From NCBI GenBank assembly GCA_023023105.1, contig CP083824.1, forward strand, positions 1,364,001 to 1,428,000: a stretch of 64,000 nt of DNA, read 5' to 3'. This stretch comes from Enterobacter ludwigii. GTDB taxonomy: Bacteria; Pseudomonadota; Gammaproteobacteria; Enterobacterales; Enterobacteriaceae. Every line of letters starts with the position of its first letter. Within the stretch, counting starts at the first letter, position 1. Under the pieces are notes generated by a model. The model was given only the letters and a program-made list of their open reading frames with translations, ran no database searches and was not told the DNA's origin. Position numbers and translations under genes: made by a program. Shown one piece after another: positions 8,755 to 20,061 of the stretch.

Positions 8755-9021
8755 TCAACGTAACTGGCTGTCTTTCGAACCTCTGCGATTATATCCCGAA
8801 TTTAATGACGCTTTTGAATCTTTATCCTGCTGGCAGGTTATGCATAACCGCACGCCCGGCATGGCTTTACGTCGTGCCTCCGGAATGGGTTCTCCGCATT
8901 CTTCGCATTCCGATAAACTTTCGCCGCGCGGAATTTCGCCGCGAGCACGGGCAACGGCATCTTCAATCGTACTGTTGATCTGTTCGTTAACGGCGTCGTC
9001 ATTCGCCCAACCGGAAGCCAT
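8755..9021 (-). CDS. ybiI: DksA/TraR-type zinc-finger protein YbiI
   Basis: This is an 88-residue protein of the DksA/TraR C4 zinc-finger family, the same length as K-12 YbiI. The four zinc ligands are visible as CEECGEP and LCITCQQ, with the linker RRKAMPGVRL typical of the family. Its short N-terminal helix lacks the long coiled coil of DksA, so action in the RNA polymerase secondary channel is uncertain. The function is unknown. A CTCCTGGAG stretch overlapping the start region supplies the ribosome-binding site on the minus strand. Confidence 0.92.
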   Translation of the reverse strand: MASGWANDDAVNEQINSTIEDAVARARGEIPRGESLSECEECGEPIPEARRKAMPGVRLCITCQQDKDSKASLNSGYNRRGSKDSQLR

Positions 9022-9098
9022 GAACTCCTCCTGGAGTCTTTTGAAGTGATACGCTCAATATGGGGTTAAAAAATGAACAATCAAGGTATGGGGGAGGG

Positions 9099-9125
9099 AA
9101 AACTGCATCTGTGTTGCAGATGCAG
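9099..9125 (-). terminator. Terminator of mcbA
   Basis: A perfect 9-bp inverted repeat (CTGCATCTG at 9103-9111, CAGATGCAG at 9117-9125, 5-base loop) is followed on the minus strand by TTTTCCC. It lies 20 bases after the mcbA stop. The T-run is short, so efficiency is uncertain. Confidence 0.6.
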
Positions 9126-9145
9126 TGTGTTGCGTGGACGTCGGA

Positions 9146-9412
9146 TTATTTATAGATGGTCGCAGTGCCAAACAGATGGTTATTGCCGCTCGCAGAATTA
9201 ATCTCATATCCTTTGGCACCTTCCTGGCGCGCTTTTTCGGCCAATTTATCCTGCAAATCGTCAAGGTTACTCGCCCGGCTAACCGAAACGGTGCCCGCAG
9301 GACGTAGCTGGCTAGTATCGGTACTTTGGGTCAGTGACTGAACGGCCATAGCGGAGAATGACGCGGTCGCCAGGGCGGCTGCGATTACAGCAAGGGTCAG
9401 GTACTTTTTCAT
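9146..9412 (-). CDS. mcbA: DUF1471 periplasmic protein McbA (YbiM)
   Basis: This is an 88-residue secreted DUF1471 protein. The ATG at 9412 starts the signal peptide (MKKYLTLAVIAAALATASFS). The mature sequence has LRPAGTVSVSRASNLDDLQ and ends HLFGTATIYK, matching McbA, which in E. coli is MqsR/McbR-controlled and affects colanic-acid mucoidy and biofilm. It is a paralogue of ybiJ 0.7 kb away. In K-12 ybiX and fiu separate ybiI from mcbA; here the two are adjacent. The symbol rests on the LRPAGTVS and FGTATIYK matches and on position next to rlmF. Confidence 0.85.
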   Translation of the reverse strand: MKKYLTLAVIAAALATASFSAMAVQSLTQSTDTSQLRPAGTVSVSRASNLDDLQDKLAEKARQEGAKGYEINSASGNNHLFGTATIYK

Positions 9413-9656
9413 AATCACATCCTCATGAGGAAACAACAGGTGATTTCCCTTTAAGTTTAGAAGCCTGACGAATGTGACTTAGCGCAAATATTTGATGATG
9501 ATCTGCTTATTTTTTGAACGATCTAAATTGACAATTCGCTGACGGATCATAGACATAAAGGTGTCTGATAAATGGCAAGTTTTTGCGCGTCGCAGAGAAA
9601 GATTTACCGTTGGGCCTGCAAAGGGTATCTTACGCCGCTGTTTAAAGGAGAATGCC

Positions 9657-10568
9657 ATGACTTCCCAAAAGCCGGGATTGCACCCACGAAATCGCCATCG
9701 CAGCCGCTACGACATGAATGCGTTATGCCAGAGCTGCCCTCCACTGCAGGACTATATTGTCCAGACGCCTGCGGGCGAGCCTTCGGTGAACTTTGCTGAC
9801 CCCCGGGCAGTTAAAATGCTGAATAAAGCCCTGCTGGCGCATTTTTACGGTGTGGCTCACTGGGATATTCCGGAAGGCTTTCTCTGTCCTCCTGTACCGG
9901 GGCGTGCTGATTACATTCACCATCTGGCCGATCTTCTTGCTGACGACCGTGGCGGTGTAGTTCCGCAGCAAGCCACTATCCTGGATATCGGTACCGGGGC
10001 AAACCTGATCTATCCGTTGATTGGCGCTCATGAGTACCACTGGCGTTTTACCGGGAGTGAAATCGGCGCTGAGGCCTTTGCCAGCGCGCAGGCGATTATC
10101 AGCGCCAACCCTGGGTTAAGCCGCGCCATTCGCCTGCGTCGTCAGAAAGAGGCGGCCTCGATCTTCAACGGCATTATTCACAAAAACGAAAGCTACGATG
10201 CCACGATGTGCAACCCCCCGTTCCATGATTCAGCGGCAGCGGCTCGTGCGGGCAGCGAACGCAAGCGCCGCAATCTGGGTCAGGCGGAAGATGCTGCACT
10301 GAACTTTGGCGGACAGCAGCAGGAGTTGTGGTGTGAGGGCGGTGAAGTCGCCTTTATCCTGCGCATGATTGAGGAAAGCAAGCAGTTTGGTCGTCAGGTG
10401 AAGTGGTTCACGACGCTGGTTTCCCGGGGGGATAACCTGCCGCCACTCTACCGCGCTCTCACAGAAGCGGGGGCCGTAAAAGTGGTGAAAAAAGAGATGG
10501 CGCAAGGTCAGAAACAGAGCCGCTTTATTGCCTGGTCATTCATGGACGATAACAAGCGCCGCAAATAA
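9657..10568 (+). CDS. rlmF: 23S rRNA m6A1618 methyltransferase RlmF
   Basis: This is a 303-residue SAM-dependent methyltransferase that methylates N6 of A1618 in 23S rRNA. The ATG at 9657 has AAAGGAG upstream and aligns with the K-12 start [14 protein letters not shown]. The SAM site shows as [14 protein letters not shown], and the N6-adenine methyltransferase motif as CNPPFHDS. The K-12 protein (308 residues) has a slightly longer basic tail. It is a single-gene unit and converges on ybiO across a REP element. Confidence 0.95.
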   Translation: MTSQKPGLHPRNRHRSRYDMNALCQSCPPLQDYIVQTPAGEPSVNFADPRAVKMLNKALLAHFYGVAHWDIPEGFLCPPVPGRADYIHHLADLLADDRGGVVPQQATILDIGTGANLIYPLIGAHEYHWRFTGSEIGAEAFASAQAIISANPGLSRAIRLRRQKEAASIFNGIIHKNESYDATMCNPPFHDSAAAARAGSERKRRNLGQAEDAALNFGGQQQELWCEGGEVAFILRMIEESKQFGRQVKWFTTLVSRGDNLPPLYRALTEAGAVKVVKKEMAQGQKQSRFIAWSFMDDNKRRK

Positions 10569-10579
10569 TATGTCTCGCA

Positions 10580-10608
10580 GTCCGGGTCAGGCGAAGCCGC
10601 CACCCGGC
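10580..10608. repeat. REP element
   Basis: A single REP-type palindrome, CCGGGT...GGCGAAGCCGCC...ACCCGG, sits between the convergent rlmF and ybiO ends. The same core recurs at about 30562-30589, and related copies are at 50679 and 55961. Confidence 0.75.
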
Positions 10609-10615
10609 AACCAGA

Positions 10616-12829
10616 TTACAGCGTCGGCTCCTGCGGTGGGAGCGGCGATGAGGGGGGCGGCAGTACCTGATAGGTCTGTACCGGCATCCGCACATTCGCC
10701 AGGTCAAAGTGTTTTTTCACCATGCTGTCGAGGGCAAAGCGCACCGTCCACTGCTTCAGCGGCTGGGTGGTGAACGACACGCGCAGGGTAAATGCCGTGT
10801 TTGTCAGCCCGACGATGCCGGCAAATGACGGCTCCCCGATCACCAGCCCGCGAATATCCTCCATCTGCATCAGTTCTTCCACCGCATCGCGCAGCGCCTG
10901 TTTAGCTTTGTCTGCATCTTCATGACGGTCCACATCGTAGTTCGCCACGACGGAACCAATGCCGCGTACAAAGTTGGCGAAGGTGGTGATCGAAGACCAG
11001 GGGATAATATGGTATGCACCGGTGTCCTGACGCACGCCGACAGAGCGAATGGACATCCGCTCTACCGTGCCGGTTAATGGCCCAATCGTGACCAGATCGC
11101 CCGTATTCATCCCGTTCTCAAACTGAATAAAGATGCCGGTAATAATATCCTTCACCAGCGTTTGCGAACCGAAGGAGATGGCCAGCCCCAGGGCACCCGC
11201 ACCCGCCAGCAGCGGGGCGATATTCACGCCGATTTCCGAGAGCACAATCATGATGGTGATGGTGCTGATAATGACCGCCAGCGCGTTGCGGAACAGGGTT
11301 AACAGCGTTCTTGCTCGCGCGCTGGGCAGCGGTCTGCCGTGTATATCCGAAACCAGACGGTTCTCAATAAGGCTCGCCAGCAGCGTCCAGCCGACGGCGG
11401 AGAAGAACAAAATCAACGCGATGCGAATCAGGATATCGACCGTTTTTTCACCCGCACCGTTGTGCAGCCAGTTCCAGAAATCAAACAGGCTCCACGCATT
11501 CAGGAGCAGCATAATCGCCACGCAGACGGTAAGAATACGCGCTACTTTGAGCGATACCGACATCCAGCCGTTAACCCGTTTTTGCAGTTCCGGGTAATTA
11601 CGCTGGACCTGCGGCGAGAGGGTGATGGTTTTCGAGATCCAGCGGGACAACAATCCCGACACAAATGCCGCGATGCCGATAATGGCCAGACTTTTGAACG
11701 TCGCCCCCATCATAAATTTCAGGCTGTTGCCGGGATCGAACAGCGAGAAGAAGCACAGTACGATGAAATAAGCGCTTGCCAGCCAGTGCCACACCAGCGC
11801 AAAAGCGCGAATAAAGAGGCTAAAGAACGAGAGGGAACGATCGGCCAGGTGCAGCAGGCTCTCAGTAATGGCCTTTTTGTTATGGAAGATAAGGTACAGC
11901 GACCAGACGGTAATACAAAGCATAATCAGCACGTTTGCCAGCGCGCCAAACTGGACGTTCACCTGGTTGGAGATGATCGGCACGGCAACCAGCAGACCAT
12001 AGCCAATCAACCCGCTGAGCACGCTGAGACGCAGCGCCCAGTATTTTGCGCTCACATCCCCGATGGTGAAAGGTCGCAGCGCCGGTACGCGCGGACAAAA
12101 TAATAACCGCAGCAGAGCTTTAAAAAATTCGATCAGGGCAAAGGCATTCAGGAAAAGTGATTGCTGGAAGGCGATGGTTTTGTTGCCTGCATTCAGCTTA
12201 TCGGCCAGCATCTGGCCTAAAAACAGCGTCAACGCCAGCAGCAGTAAATCAATGATAAACGCTGAGGCTATCATCAACGGCAGGTGCAACCAGCTGCTTT
12301 TCTGCTGATTCTTCCTGCGTCCCCATTGCCCCATTTTGCGGTACAGCGGCCACGCGCACAGGCGCACCAGCCAGTAAAAAAGGAATACCGCGCCCGCCAG
12401 CATCAGGAACTGTGTCGCAGCGGCGGTAAACGTTTGTGGGTTAAAGGGCTTATGCGGCGAGCCAATCAGGTTGCGGTAAAGCTGAGCGAAGCGCGAGGAG
12501 AGTGCTTCCCCGTAGTGGCGGCTCACGTCGGTGACGTTTTCCAGCACCGTTTTTTGCTCCTCCACTTGCGGAGGTGTGAGGGTTGGCACCGACGCCTGCG
12601 GCGGCGTGGCGGCGGCTTTCCGCAACTGACCAATGAGTTCCTGCCGGGAGGCGTCGTTCTCAAGGACGTCAGCAAGCGCGCCGTAAGCCGCTTTTTTTTG
12701 TTCAACATCCGGTTCCGCCGGCGGCGCATTTTGCTGGGTAGCCGTGGTCCCGGAGGTGACTCCGGGGATCGCCACGGCGAGAGATGGCGCACTAAACAGG
12801 CTTATCAACAGCAGCAGGAACCACGGCAC
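10616..12829 (-). CDS. ybiO: Mechanosensitive channel YbiO (MscM, MscS family)
   Basis: This is a 737-residue large MscS-family inner-membrane channel that opens under membrane tension to release solutes on osmotic downshock. The GTG start at 12829 has a strong GGAGG site and aligns with the K-12 start; it gives a signal peptide (VPWFLLLLISLFSAPSLA) and periplasmic region. Several membrane helices span residues ~130-500. The MscS pore helix is visible as LLAGAGALGLAISFGSQTLVKDIITG, followed by the beta domain (FENGMNTGDLVTIGPLTGTVERM) and a cytoplasmic C-terminus with a Pro-rich end. It is monocistronic, downstream of glnQ and separated from it by a terminator. Confidence 0.95.
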   Translation of the reverse strand: MPWFLLLLISLFSAPSLAVAIPGVTSGTTATQQNAPPAEPDVEQKKAAYGALADVLENDASRQELIGQLRKAAATPPQASVPTLTPPQVEEQKTVLENVTDVSRHYGEALSSRFAQLYRNLIGSPHKPFNPQTFTAAATQFLMLAGAVFLFYWLVRLCAWPLYRKMGQWGRRKNQQKSSWLHLPLMIASAFIIDLLLLALTLFLGQMLADKLNAGNKTIAFQQSLFLNAFALIEFFKALLRLLFCPRVPALRPFTIGDVSAKYWALRLSVLSGLIGYGLLVAVPIISNQVNVQFGALANVLIMLCITVWSLYLIFHNKKAITESLLHLADRSLSFFSLFIRAFALVWHWLASAYFIVLCFFSLFDPGNSLKFMMGATFKSLAIIGIAAFVSGLLSRWISKTITLSPQVQRNYPELQKRVNGWMSVSLKVARILTVCVAIMLLLNAWSLFDFWNWLHNGAGEKTVDILIRIALILFFSAVGWTLLASLIENRLVSDIHGRPLPSARARTLLTLFRNALAVIISTITIMIVLSEIGVNIAPLLAGAGALGLAISFGSQTLVKDIITGIFIQFENGMNTGDLVTIGPLTGTVERMSIRSVGVRQDTGAYHIIPWSSITTFANFVRGIGSVVANYDVDRHEDADKAKQALRDAVEELMQMEDIRGLVIGEPSFAGIVGLTNTAFTLRVSFTTQPLKQWTVRFALDSMVKKHFDLANVRMPVQTYQVLPPPSSPLPPQEPTL

Positions 12830-12913
12830 GGCGTCCTCCGGTGAAAATATCGTGCAAAATGATAAGTATAGAGTGCGGAGAGCAGAGGGGATTTTTTGGG
12901 AACAATCTGGCGT

Positions 12914-12938
12914 AAAAAAGCCGGGCATGCCCGGCTTA
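12914..12938 (-). terminator. Terminator of glnHPQ
   Basis: The self-complementary stem GCCGGGCATGCCCGGC at 12920-12935 is followed on the minus strand by a run of six Ts (complement of 12914-12919). It lies 17 bases after the glnQ stop. Confidence 0.85.
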
Positions 12939-12954
12939 CGTATAAAGCGAGAGA

Positions 12955-13673
<719 letters not shown>

Positions 13674-13677
<4 letters not shown>

Positions 13678-14333
13678 AGGATTTTCATCCTTCTTTCAAG
13701 ACGACGCAGAACGAAGCTGAGAACCAGAGTAATGATCAGGTAGACAACGGCCACCGCACTCCAGATTTCCAGCGCGCGGAAGTTGCCAGCGATGATCTCC
13801 TGACCCTGACGGGTCAGCTCAGCTACGCCGATAACGATGAACAGCGACGTATCTTTAATGCTGATGATCCACTGGTTACCGAGCGGTGGCAGCATGCGAC
13901 GCAGCGCCAGCGGCAAAATCACGTGGCGAATCGTTTCGCGACGTGAGAGGCCTAGCGCCAGACCGGCTTCGCTGAAACCTTTATGAATCGACAGCACCGC
14001 ACCGCGGGTGATTTCCGCAATGTAGGCGCCTGAGTTGATCATAATGGTCACGACGGCCGCGCTGAACGGATCGATACGCAGATCGGTGAAGGCCATGGGC
14101 AGGGCGAAGTAGATGAACATGACCTGCACGACAATAGGGGTGCCGCGGATCACTTCGATGAAAACCAGTGCGATGTGGTTTGCAATCCAGCCACCGTAGG
14201 TGCGGGCGAAACCGGCGACAAGACCGATAATCAACCCACCAACCAGACCCAGGACCGAAATCCACAGGGTCATCTTGGCGCCTTCAAGCAAGAGTGGAAT
14301 GGCAGGCCAGATGGCGCTCCAGTCAAACTGCAT
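13674..14333 (-). CDS. glnP: Glutamine ABC transporter permease GlnP
   Basis: This is a 219-residue inner-membrane permease of the His/Glu/Gln family, which works with GlnQ and GlnH. Five or so hydrophobic helices are visible (for example [21 protein letters not shown]). The EAA loop that docks the ATPase is [23 protein letters not shown]. Length equals the K-12 protein. It lies between glnH (84-base gap) and glnQ (4-base overlap). Confidence 0.97.
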
Positions 14334-14417
14334 GATATTTTCCTGTTACTGTTACCGTGTTTCAAAAATATCAGGGGCGAAAGGTCGCCCCCGAGTGAAC
14401 GTCATTGTTACGTATTA

Positions 14418-15233
<816 letters not shown>

Positions 15234-15303
15234 TTACAAGCTATTGTTTTGCAAAGGGGATGATGTCATGCATTGCACAATAAATGAGGCAATGATGGCT
15301 GAT

Positions 15304-15332
15304 TGCACCAAAGTGAAGCACCGTTTTGGTGC
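15304..15332. promoter_or_regulatory. NtrC-like binding sites upstream of glnH
   Basis: GCACC-GTTTT-GGTGC (15318-15332) is a perfect inverted repeat with the 5-base spacing of NtrC sites. TGCACCAAAGTGAAGCA (15304-15320) overlaps it as a weaker second site. They lie ~75-115 bases upstream of the sigma54-like promoter, an enhancer-like position. The rest of the 15162-15523 gap holds the glnH leader, an unexplained palindrome at 15439-15465 and the dps terminator. Confidence 0.6.
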
Positions 15333-15476
15333 GTCTCGTTTGGCTCAACTGACGGGGAGATATTTAGCGTAAATTCTGACGAAAAAACAATCTTCCGTTA
15401 ACGGTTGTGTGAGGTGATTATTACAATTTCTTCACTTTTGCACGTTCTCAGGCCAAAAACGTGCACCACAGATGTG

Positions 15477-15504
15477 CAAAACCCTCACCATAGGGCGAGG
15501 GTTG
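15477..15504 (-). terminator. Terminator of dps
   Basis: AACCCTC and GAGGGTT (about 15479-15485 and 15497-15503) form a stem around a short loop. On the minus strand it ends in TTTTGC. It starts ~20 bases after the dps stop. Confidence 0.65.
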
Positions 15505-15523
15505 GATAGAAAATTCGTATGAA

Positions 15524-16048
<525 letters not shown>

Positions 16049-16288
16049 TTATGTCCCAGGTAATTACGGAACTAAGTATAGCACCGGTTTTTTGTCTGCG
16101 GTTTGGCTATACCTATCAGTTTAATAGCAAGAAGAAGGTTGAGTATTTAATGTATTGAAATTAAATAGAAATATTCCATTCAATACAGGTTGTTCTTAAT
16201 TTTGACTGGGGTGTAAGAGTGTGGAAAGATATTTCGATAATATGACAAACTGTGAACGAAATTATAAATCCTGGCGAGTTGAGCTTTA

Positions 16289-16316
16289 TTCTGCATGGCG
16301 CGGAAGCCATGCAGAA
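16289..16316 (-). terminator. Hairpin after rhtA
   Basis: CTGCATGGC (16291-16299) and GCCATGCAG (16306-16314) pair perfectly, with flanking A/T extending the stem. No clear T-run follows on the minus strand, so termination is plausible but not certain. The remainder of the 16028-16325 gap is AT-rich and should hold the dps promoter. Confidence 0.45.
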
Positions 16317-16325
16317 TATATGGCC

Positions 16326-17213
16326 TTAGTTGATATCGACCTTTTCAACTTTAGGTTCAGAACGCATGGTCAGCGTCGAACCCATTGAGGCCGCTATAAT
16401 CGAGCAGAGCGCCAGCGTCTGGGTCAATGTCAGGGTTTCGCCAAGAAACACCATCCCGGAGATTGCGGCAAGCGCAGGCTCCATACTCATCAGGGTGCCG
16501 AAAATACGCGTCGGCAGGCGCGTAAGGGCGATCATTTCCAGAGAATAGGGGAGAGCGGTCGAGAGAATAGCGACCGCCAGACCAATCGGCATGACTGACC
16601 ATTGCCAGATAGATTCCGTTGCCTGGGCCATACCGATGGGCACAAACACGATGGCTGCAATCAATGAACCCAATGCGACGGTCGCCGGGCCATGCTCTTC
16701 CCCAGCGCGCTGACCGGTGAGTATATAGATAGCCCAGCAGGCACCGGCGCCTAAGGCCAGCGCCGCACCTGTCAGATCAATCTCAGAAACATTCTGACCC
16801 AACGGCAGCAAGAACCATAGCCCCAGAACGGCTAATACGACCCAGATAAAATCAACAGGGCGGCGCGAGGAGAAGAGCGCCACGGCCAGCGGGCCGGTAA
16901 ACTCCAGCGCAACGGCAATCCCCAGCGGGATCGTCTGGATGGAGAGATAGAACAGGTAGTTCATCGCTCCCAGGGAAAGCCCATAAAACAGCAAGGGTAA
17001 ACGCTGCTCTTTTTTGAAGCGTAAACGCCAGGGTTTGAAAATAACCACCAGTATCGCCGTTCCCAACACGATGCGCAGGGCAGTGACCCCAGGGGCACCC
17101 ACCAGCGGAAAAAGTGATTTTGCCAGTGAGGCGCCACTTTGAATGGACAACATGGCAACGAGTATGACTGCGACCGGCAACCAGACCGACGATGTGCGGG
17201 ATAACCCAGGCAT
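16326..17213 (-). CDS. rhtA: Threonine/homoserine exporter RhtA
   Basis: This is a 295-residue DMT-superfamily exporter with ten membrane helices in two EamA repeats; it exports threonine and homoserine in E. coli. It matches the K-12 length exactly, with the conserved stretches SGASLAKSLFPLVGAPGVTALR, LEFTGPLAVALFSSRRPVDF and LMSMEPALAAISGMVFLGE. It is divergent from ompX. Confidence 0.96.
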   Translation of the reverse strand: MPGLSRTSSVWLPVAVILVAMLSIQSGASLAKSLFPLVGAPGVTALRIVLGTAILVVIFKPWRLRFKKEQRLPLLFYGLSLGAMNYLFYLSIQTIPLGIAVALEFTGPLAVALFSSRRPVDFIWVVLAVLGLWFLLPLGQNVSEIDLTGAALALGAGACWAIYILTGQRAGEEHGPATVALGSLIAAIVFVPIGMAQATESIWQWSVMPIGLAVAILSTALPYSLEMIALTRLPTRIFGTLMSMEPALAAISGMVFLGETLTLTQTLALCSIIAASMGSTLTMRSEPKVEKVDIN

Positions 17214-17567
17214 CCTTTCTCCTGTCAGCTTATGTCAAATGAAGCAAAGGTTGCAGTGTAAAGGAAATATGCTGCAACGGTTGAGGCGCTGTTGAAAAAA
17301 AACCATGTGAAATCCGTAAAATGGTTAAGCGTTGTTGGATTTATCGCCTGTCAGATTAGGAATAATCTGGATGAATGTAACAGCACAGGCGCGCACTATG
17401 GGCGTTTTGTAGTGAAAATTACATGTGATTTGAAAGAGATAGCTGAAGCTGGAAACGTTCTGTTACAGGAAAGGAACCTTTAGACATCACGAATCACAAA
17501 GAGTTTCGCAAATTTTTTTGATATATTTAAAACTTACGGACTTACTTGAAGCACATTTGAGGTGGTT
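17214..17567. promoter_or_regulatory. Divergent rhtA/ompX promoter region
   Basis: This 354-base gap is AT-rich, especially 17500-17545, just upstream of ompX, where the promoter and the leader of ompX mRNA should lie. A GAGGTGG ribosome-binding stretch ends 5 bases before the ompX ATG. A short open frame at 17292-17483 has no recognisable protein character. No strong operator palindrome was found. Confidence 0.4.
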
Positions 17568-18086
17568 ATGAAAAAAATTGCATGTCTTTCAGCACTGGCC
17601 GCTGTACTGGCTGTTTCCGCAGGTACCGCTGTAGCTGCGACTTCTACCGTTACCGGTGGTTACGCTCAGAGCGACTATCAGGGCGTGATGAACAAAGCTA
17701 ACGGTTTCAACCTGAAGTACCGCTACGAGCAGGACAACAACCCACTGGGCGTGATCGGTTCTTTCACCTACACCGAGAAAGATCGTTCTGACAACGGCGC
17801 GTACAATAAAAGCCAGTACTACGGCATCACTGCTGGTCCAGCTTACCGTCTGAACGACTGGGCAAGCATCTACGGTGTTGTAGGTGTTGGCTACGGTAAA
17901 TTCCAGCAGACCGAAAACCAGGGTGCGAACCGCACTGCAAGCAACAGCGACTACGGCTTCTCCTATGGCGCAGGCCTGCAGTTCAACCCAATCCAGGACG
18001 TTGCTCTGGACTTCTCTTATGAGCAGAGCCGTATCCGCAACGTTGACGTTGGCACCTGGATCGCGGGCGTAGGTTACCGTTTCTAA
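17568..18086 (+). CDS. ompX: Outer-membrane protein OmpX
   Basis: This is a 172-residue eight-stranded outer-membrane beta-barrel of the Ail/OmpX family, one residue longer than in E. coli. The signal peptide is MKKIACLSALAAVLAVSAGTAVA, then ATSTVTGGYAQSDYQG. Alternating aromatic strands run to the C-terminal barrel signature WIAGVGYRF ending in Phe, the BAM recognition residue. The ATG at 17568 has GAGGTGG upstream. In relatives it is controlled post-transcriptionally by small RNAs such as CyaR, which was not tested here. Confidence 0.97.
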   Translation: MKKIACLSALAAVLAVSAGTAVAATSTVTGGYAQSDYQGVMNKANGFNLKYRYEQDNNPLGVIGSFTYTEKDRSDNGAYNKSQYYGITAGPAYRLNDWASIYGVVGVGYGKFQQTENQGANRTASNSDYGFSYGAGLQFNPIQDVALDFSYEQSRIRNVDVGTWIAGVGYRF

Positions 18087-18108
18087 TCACTCCGGTGAGC
18101 TAATAAAA

Positions 18109-18137
18109 AATCCGCCCAATGTGGCGGATTTTTTTTA
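18109..18137 (+). terminator. Terminator of ompX
   Basis: TCCGCC (18111-18116) pairs with GGCGGA (18123-18128), extended by flanking A/T, and is followed by eight Ts. It lies 22 bases after the ompX stop. Confidence 0.92.
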
Positions 18138-18140
18138 TCT

Positions 18141-18182
18141 TCGTTCCCTATTCTTGTGGAAGAGGGTCAGGATGAGGGCATT
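18141..18182. repeat. Degenerate CCCTCTCCC-type element
   Basis: TTCCCTATTCTTGTGGAAGAGGG followed by TCAGGATGAGGGCAT resembles the GGGAGAGGG...GGTGAGGGCAT half of the repeats at 37981-38020 and 42189-42230. It is a weak, decayed copy in the gap between convergent ompX and opgE. Confidence 0.4.
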
Positions 18183-18192
18183 ACCGCTCAGC

Positions 18193-19776
18193 TTACTTAC
18201 TCTTAATATCGAAGATATCCGTACCCAGATGGTTGTAGTCAACTTTCTGTAACTTGAAGTTGGTAACGTAAACTGGGGGGGCCTTCTTACCTGAGACAAA
18301 GGGGTACCCCGTTTTTATCTGCTCAGCAGAGATCCCCGTCCACTGCGAGAAGAACTGCAGAAAATCATTAGCCGAACGTCGGGCTTTAATGACGCGATGC
18401 GTTTTATCGTCACTCGACAACACCATAAAGGGTACCTGGAAGTTCTGCTGGAACTTGTCATCGTGCGCCAGATACTGCACCTCTTTTCCACGTTCTTTAA
18501 ACGCCAGCCCGTGATCTGAGAAATAGACCAGCGAGAAGCTGTCACCCGTATTGCGTAACTGCTCATACAGCTTGCTGAGCAAGTCGTCGGTTTGCGTCAT
18601 GGTATAGAGATAACAAGAGGTCTCTTTGGACTGCACGAACTCGGCGTACTTCCCTCCAGTGCGATCGCAGGCCTGAGGATGCGATCCCATCAGGTGCAGG
18701 ACAATCAACTGAGGCTGAGTACGCGGGGTGGCAAAGACCTGCGACGTCATTTTCAGCAGCGCTTCGTCTTTCGTATTTTTGTCGGCTTCAAAGTCGCCGC
18801 TTTTCAGGAACTGCACTTCATCAGCACGCTTAGCGATACTGGCAATGGCCGTATCGTATTCACCAATTTGCCCCTGATTGGAGAACCACCATGTCTGAAA
18901 ACCCGCGCGGTTTGCCAGGGTGACAAAGTTATCCTGATATTGTGGCTTGCCATCAACCACACGGTTGAGCGTCAGGCCGAGCGATTTCTGCGTTGAACCG
19001 CTGGCCGCGACATAATCGGTAAACAGTGTGCCATTAACCGAACTGGCAAACGGCGTGTTATCCCAGTGTCCTCCAAACGCCCCCATGGCATCCCGACGTG
19101 CACTTTCGCCAATCACCACCACATAGGTGTGATATTTCGGCTTAACGGCCAGCACGTTCCAGGTGTCTTTCATATTGGAGAGTTCAGCCATGCGGGCCTG
19201 CTCGTCGAGAACCTCTTTATTATTTACAACGACGTCTTTCACGAAGCGGAAAACCGGATACCCGATATTGATGAGCCTTAGCTTACCGTCCCAGGGAATA
19301 TTCTGGATGGGGGCGACAAACGCCACGGCAATGCTGAACACCAGACAGAGTATTTCGATCTTACCCCAGGATTTTTTTTCGCCCGACTGACGGCGGATGG
19401 CGATAACGCCCAACGCGAAGATAAAGAGCCCTACCACATAGCTGTACCACGGGAAGATCGTCAGGATCTCCGTCGACTCTTCCATGTTGGTCGAGTGCAG
19501 CGCCAGCAGGGTATTAAAGTTTGGTGAGCCGTAAGCCTGACCAAACGGGAAATAGAGCGCAGCGACCAGGGAACAGATCCCGATTACCGTTTTTTGCGCG
19601 CGCGGTGCGGCTCGCCACAGCAAATGCAAAATGCAGGTGAAAGCGACCGCATAGAGCAGACTAAAGGGATAGCCAAGCGCAAAGTTAATCAGCAATGACT
19701 GCAAAAAGTAAAACCCCGTCCACGGGCTTAAGGCCCGGCTGCGGGTAACAACGGTATCTATCAGGGTTAAATTCAT
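18193..19776 (-). CDS. opgE: Phosphoethanolamine transferase OpgE (YbiP)
   Basis: This is a 527-residue inner-membrane enzyme that transfers phosphoethanolamine from phosphatidylethanolamine to osmoregulated periplasmic glucans. An N-terminal block of five membrane helices (residues ~15-180) is followed by a periplasmic sulfatase-fold domain. The nucleophile Thr region GESARRDAMGAFGGHWDNTPF and ASGSTQKSLGLTLNR, the metal-site motif LHLMGSHPQACDR and FSDHGLAFKERGK are present. Length equals K-12 YbiP. Confidence 0.95.
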   Translation of the reverse strand: MNLTLIDTVVTRSRALSPWTGFYFLQSLLINFALGYPFSLLYAVAFTCILHLLWRAAPRAQKTVIGICSLVAALYFPFGQAYGSPNFNTLLALHSTNMEESTEILTIFPWYSYVVGLFIFALGVIAIRRQSGEKKSWGKIEILCLVFSIAVAFVAPIQNIPWDGKLRLINIGYPVFRFVKDVVVNNKEVLDEQARMAELSNMKDTWNVLAVKPKYHTYVVVIGESARRDAMGAFGGHWDNTPFASSVNGTLFTDYVAASGSTQKSLGLTLNRVVDGKPQYQDNFVTLANRAGFQTWWFSNQGQIGEYDTAIASIAKRADEVQFLKSGDFEADKNTKDEALLKMTSQVFATPRTQPQLIVLHLMGSHPQACDRTGGKYAEFVQSKETSCYLYTMTQTDDLLSKLYEQLRNTGDSFSLVYFSDHGLAFKERGKEVQYLAHDDKFQQNFQVPFMVLSSDDKTHRVIKARRSANDFLQFFSQWTGISAEQIKTGYPFVSGKKAPPVYVTNFKLQKVDYNHLGTDIFDIKSK

Positions 19777-20030
19777 AGGTCACTATCATGGATAAAAACG
19801 CCATGTGCTCACCCTGGCGTCAAGGGTCATAACCTGCCTGACAGTGCGTGGAGAGGGAATGAGGGTCCGCTTCAGCGAGCCGCAAATTGTGCAGGGCTGC
19901 AAGAAGATAGTGCGAGTAGTAAATAATATCAACAGTTGCTAAGCAGATGTTTTGCGAAGGGGATTGCAAATCCGTAAAAAAGATCGGGAATAAGGCGGCT
20001 AAACGCCATTGTACAGGGGGATTGTGACGG

Positions 20031-20061
20031 AAAAATGAAGCGGCGTACCGCAACGCCGCTT
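20031..20061 (-). terminator. Terminator of mntS, overlapping its stop codon
   Basis: CGCCGCTT (20054-20061) pairs with AAGCGGCG (20038-20045), and on the minus strand CATTTTTCC follows. The right arm includes two bases of the mntS stop codon, so the last codons and the terminator share sequence. The gap from here to opgE (19777-20030) shows nothing else supportable. Confidence 0.75.

Noticed and set aside
15439..15465. TGCACGTT/AACGTGCA palindrome as an NtrC site
   Set aside because: The 11-base spacer does not fit NtrC half-site spacing; left unassigned within the glnH-dps gap.
17292..17483. 63-codon open frame between rhtA and ompX
   Set aside because: It has no recognisable motif or good ribosome-binding site and lies in the AT-rich divergent promoter region; chance frame is more likely.
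19820..20053. 77-codon minus-strand open frame downstream of mntS
   Set aside because: It overlaps the mntS terminator, has no family resemblance, and K-12 has no gene there.
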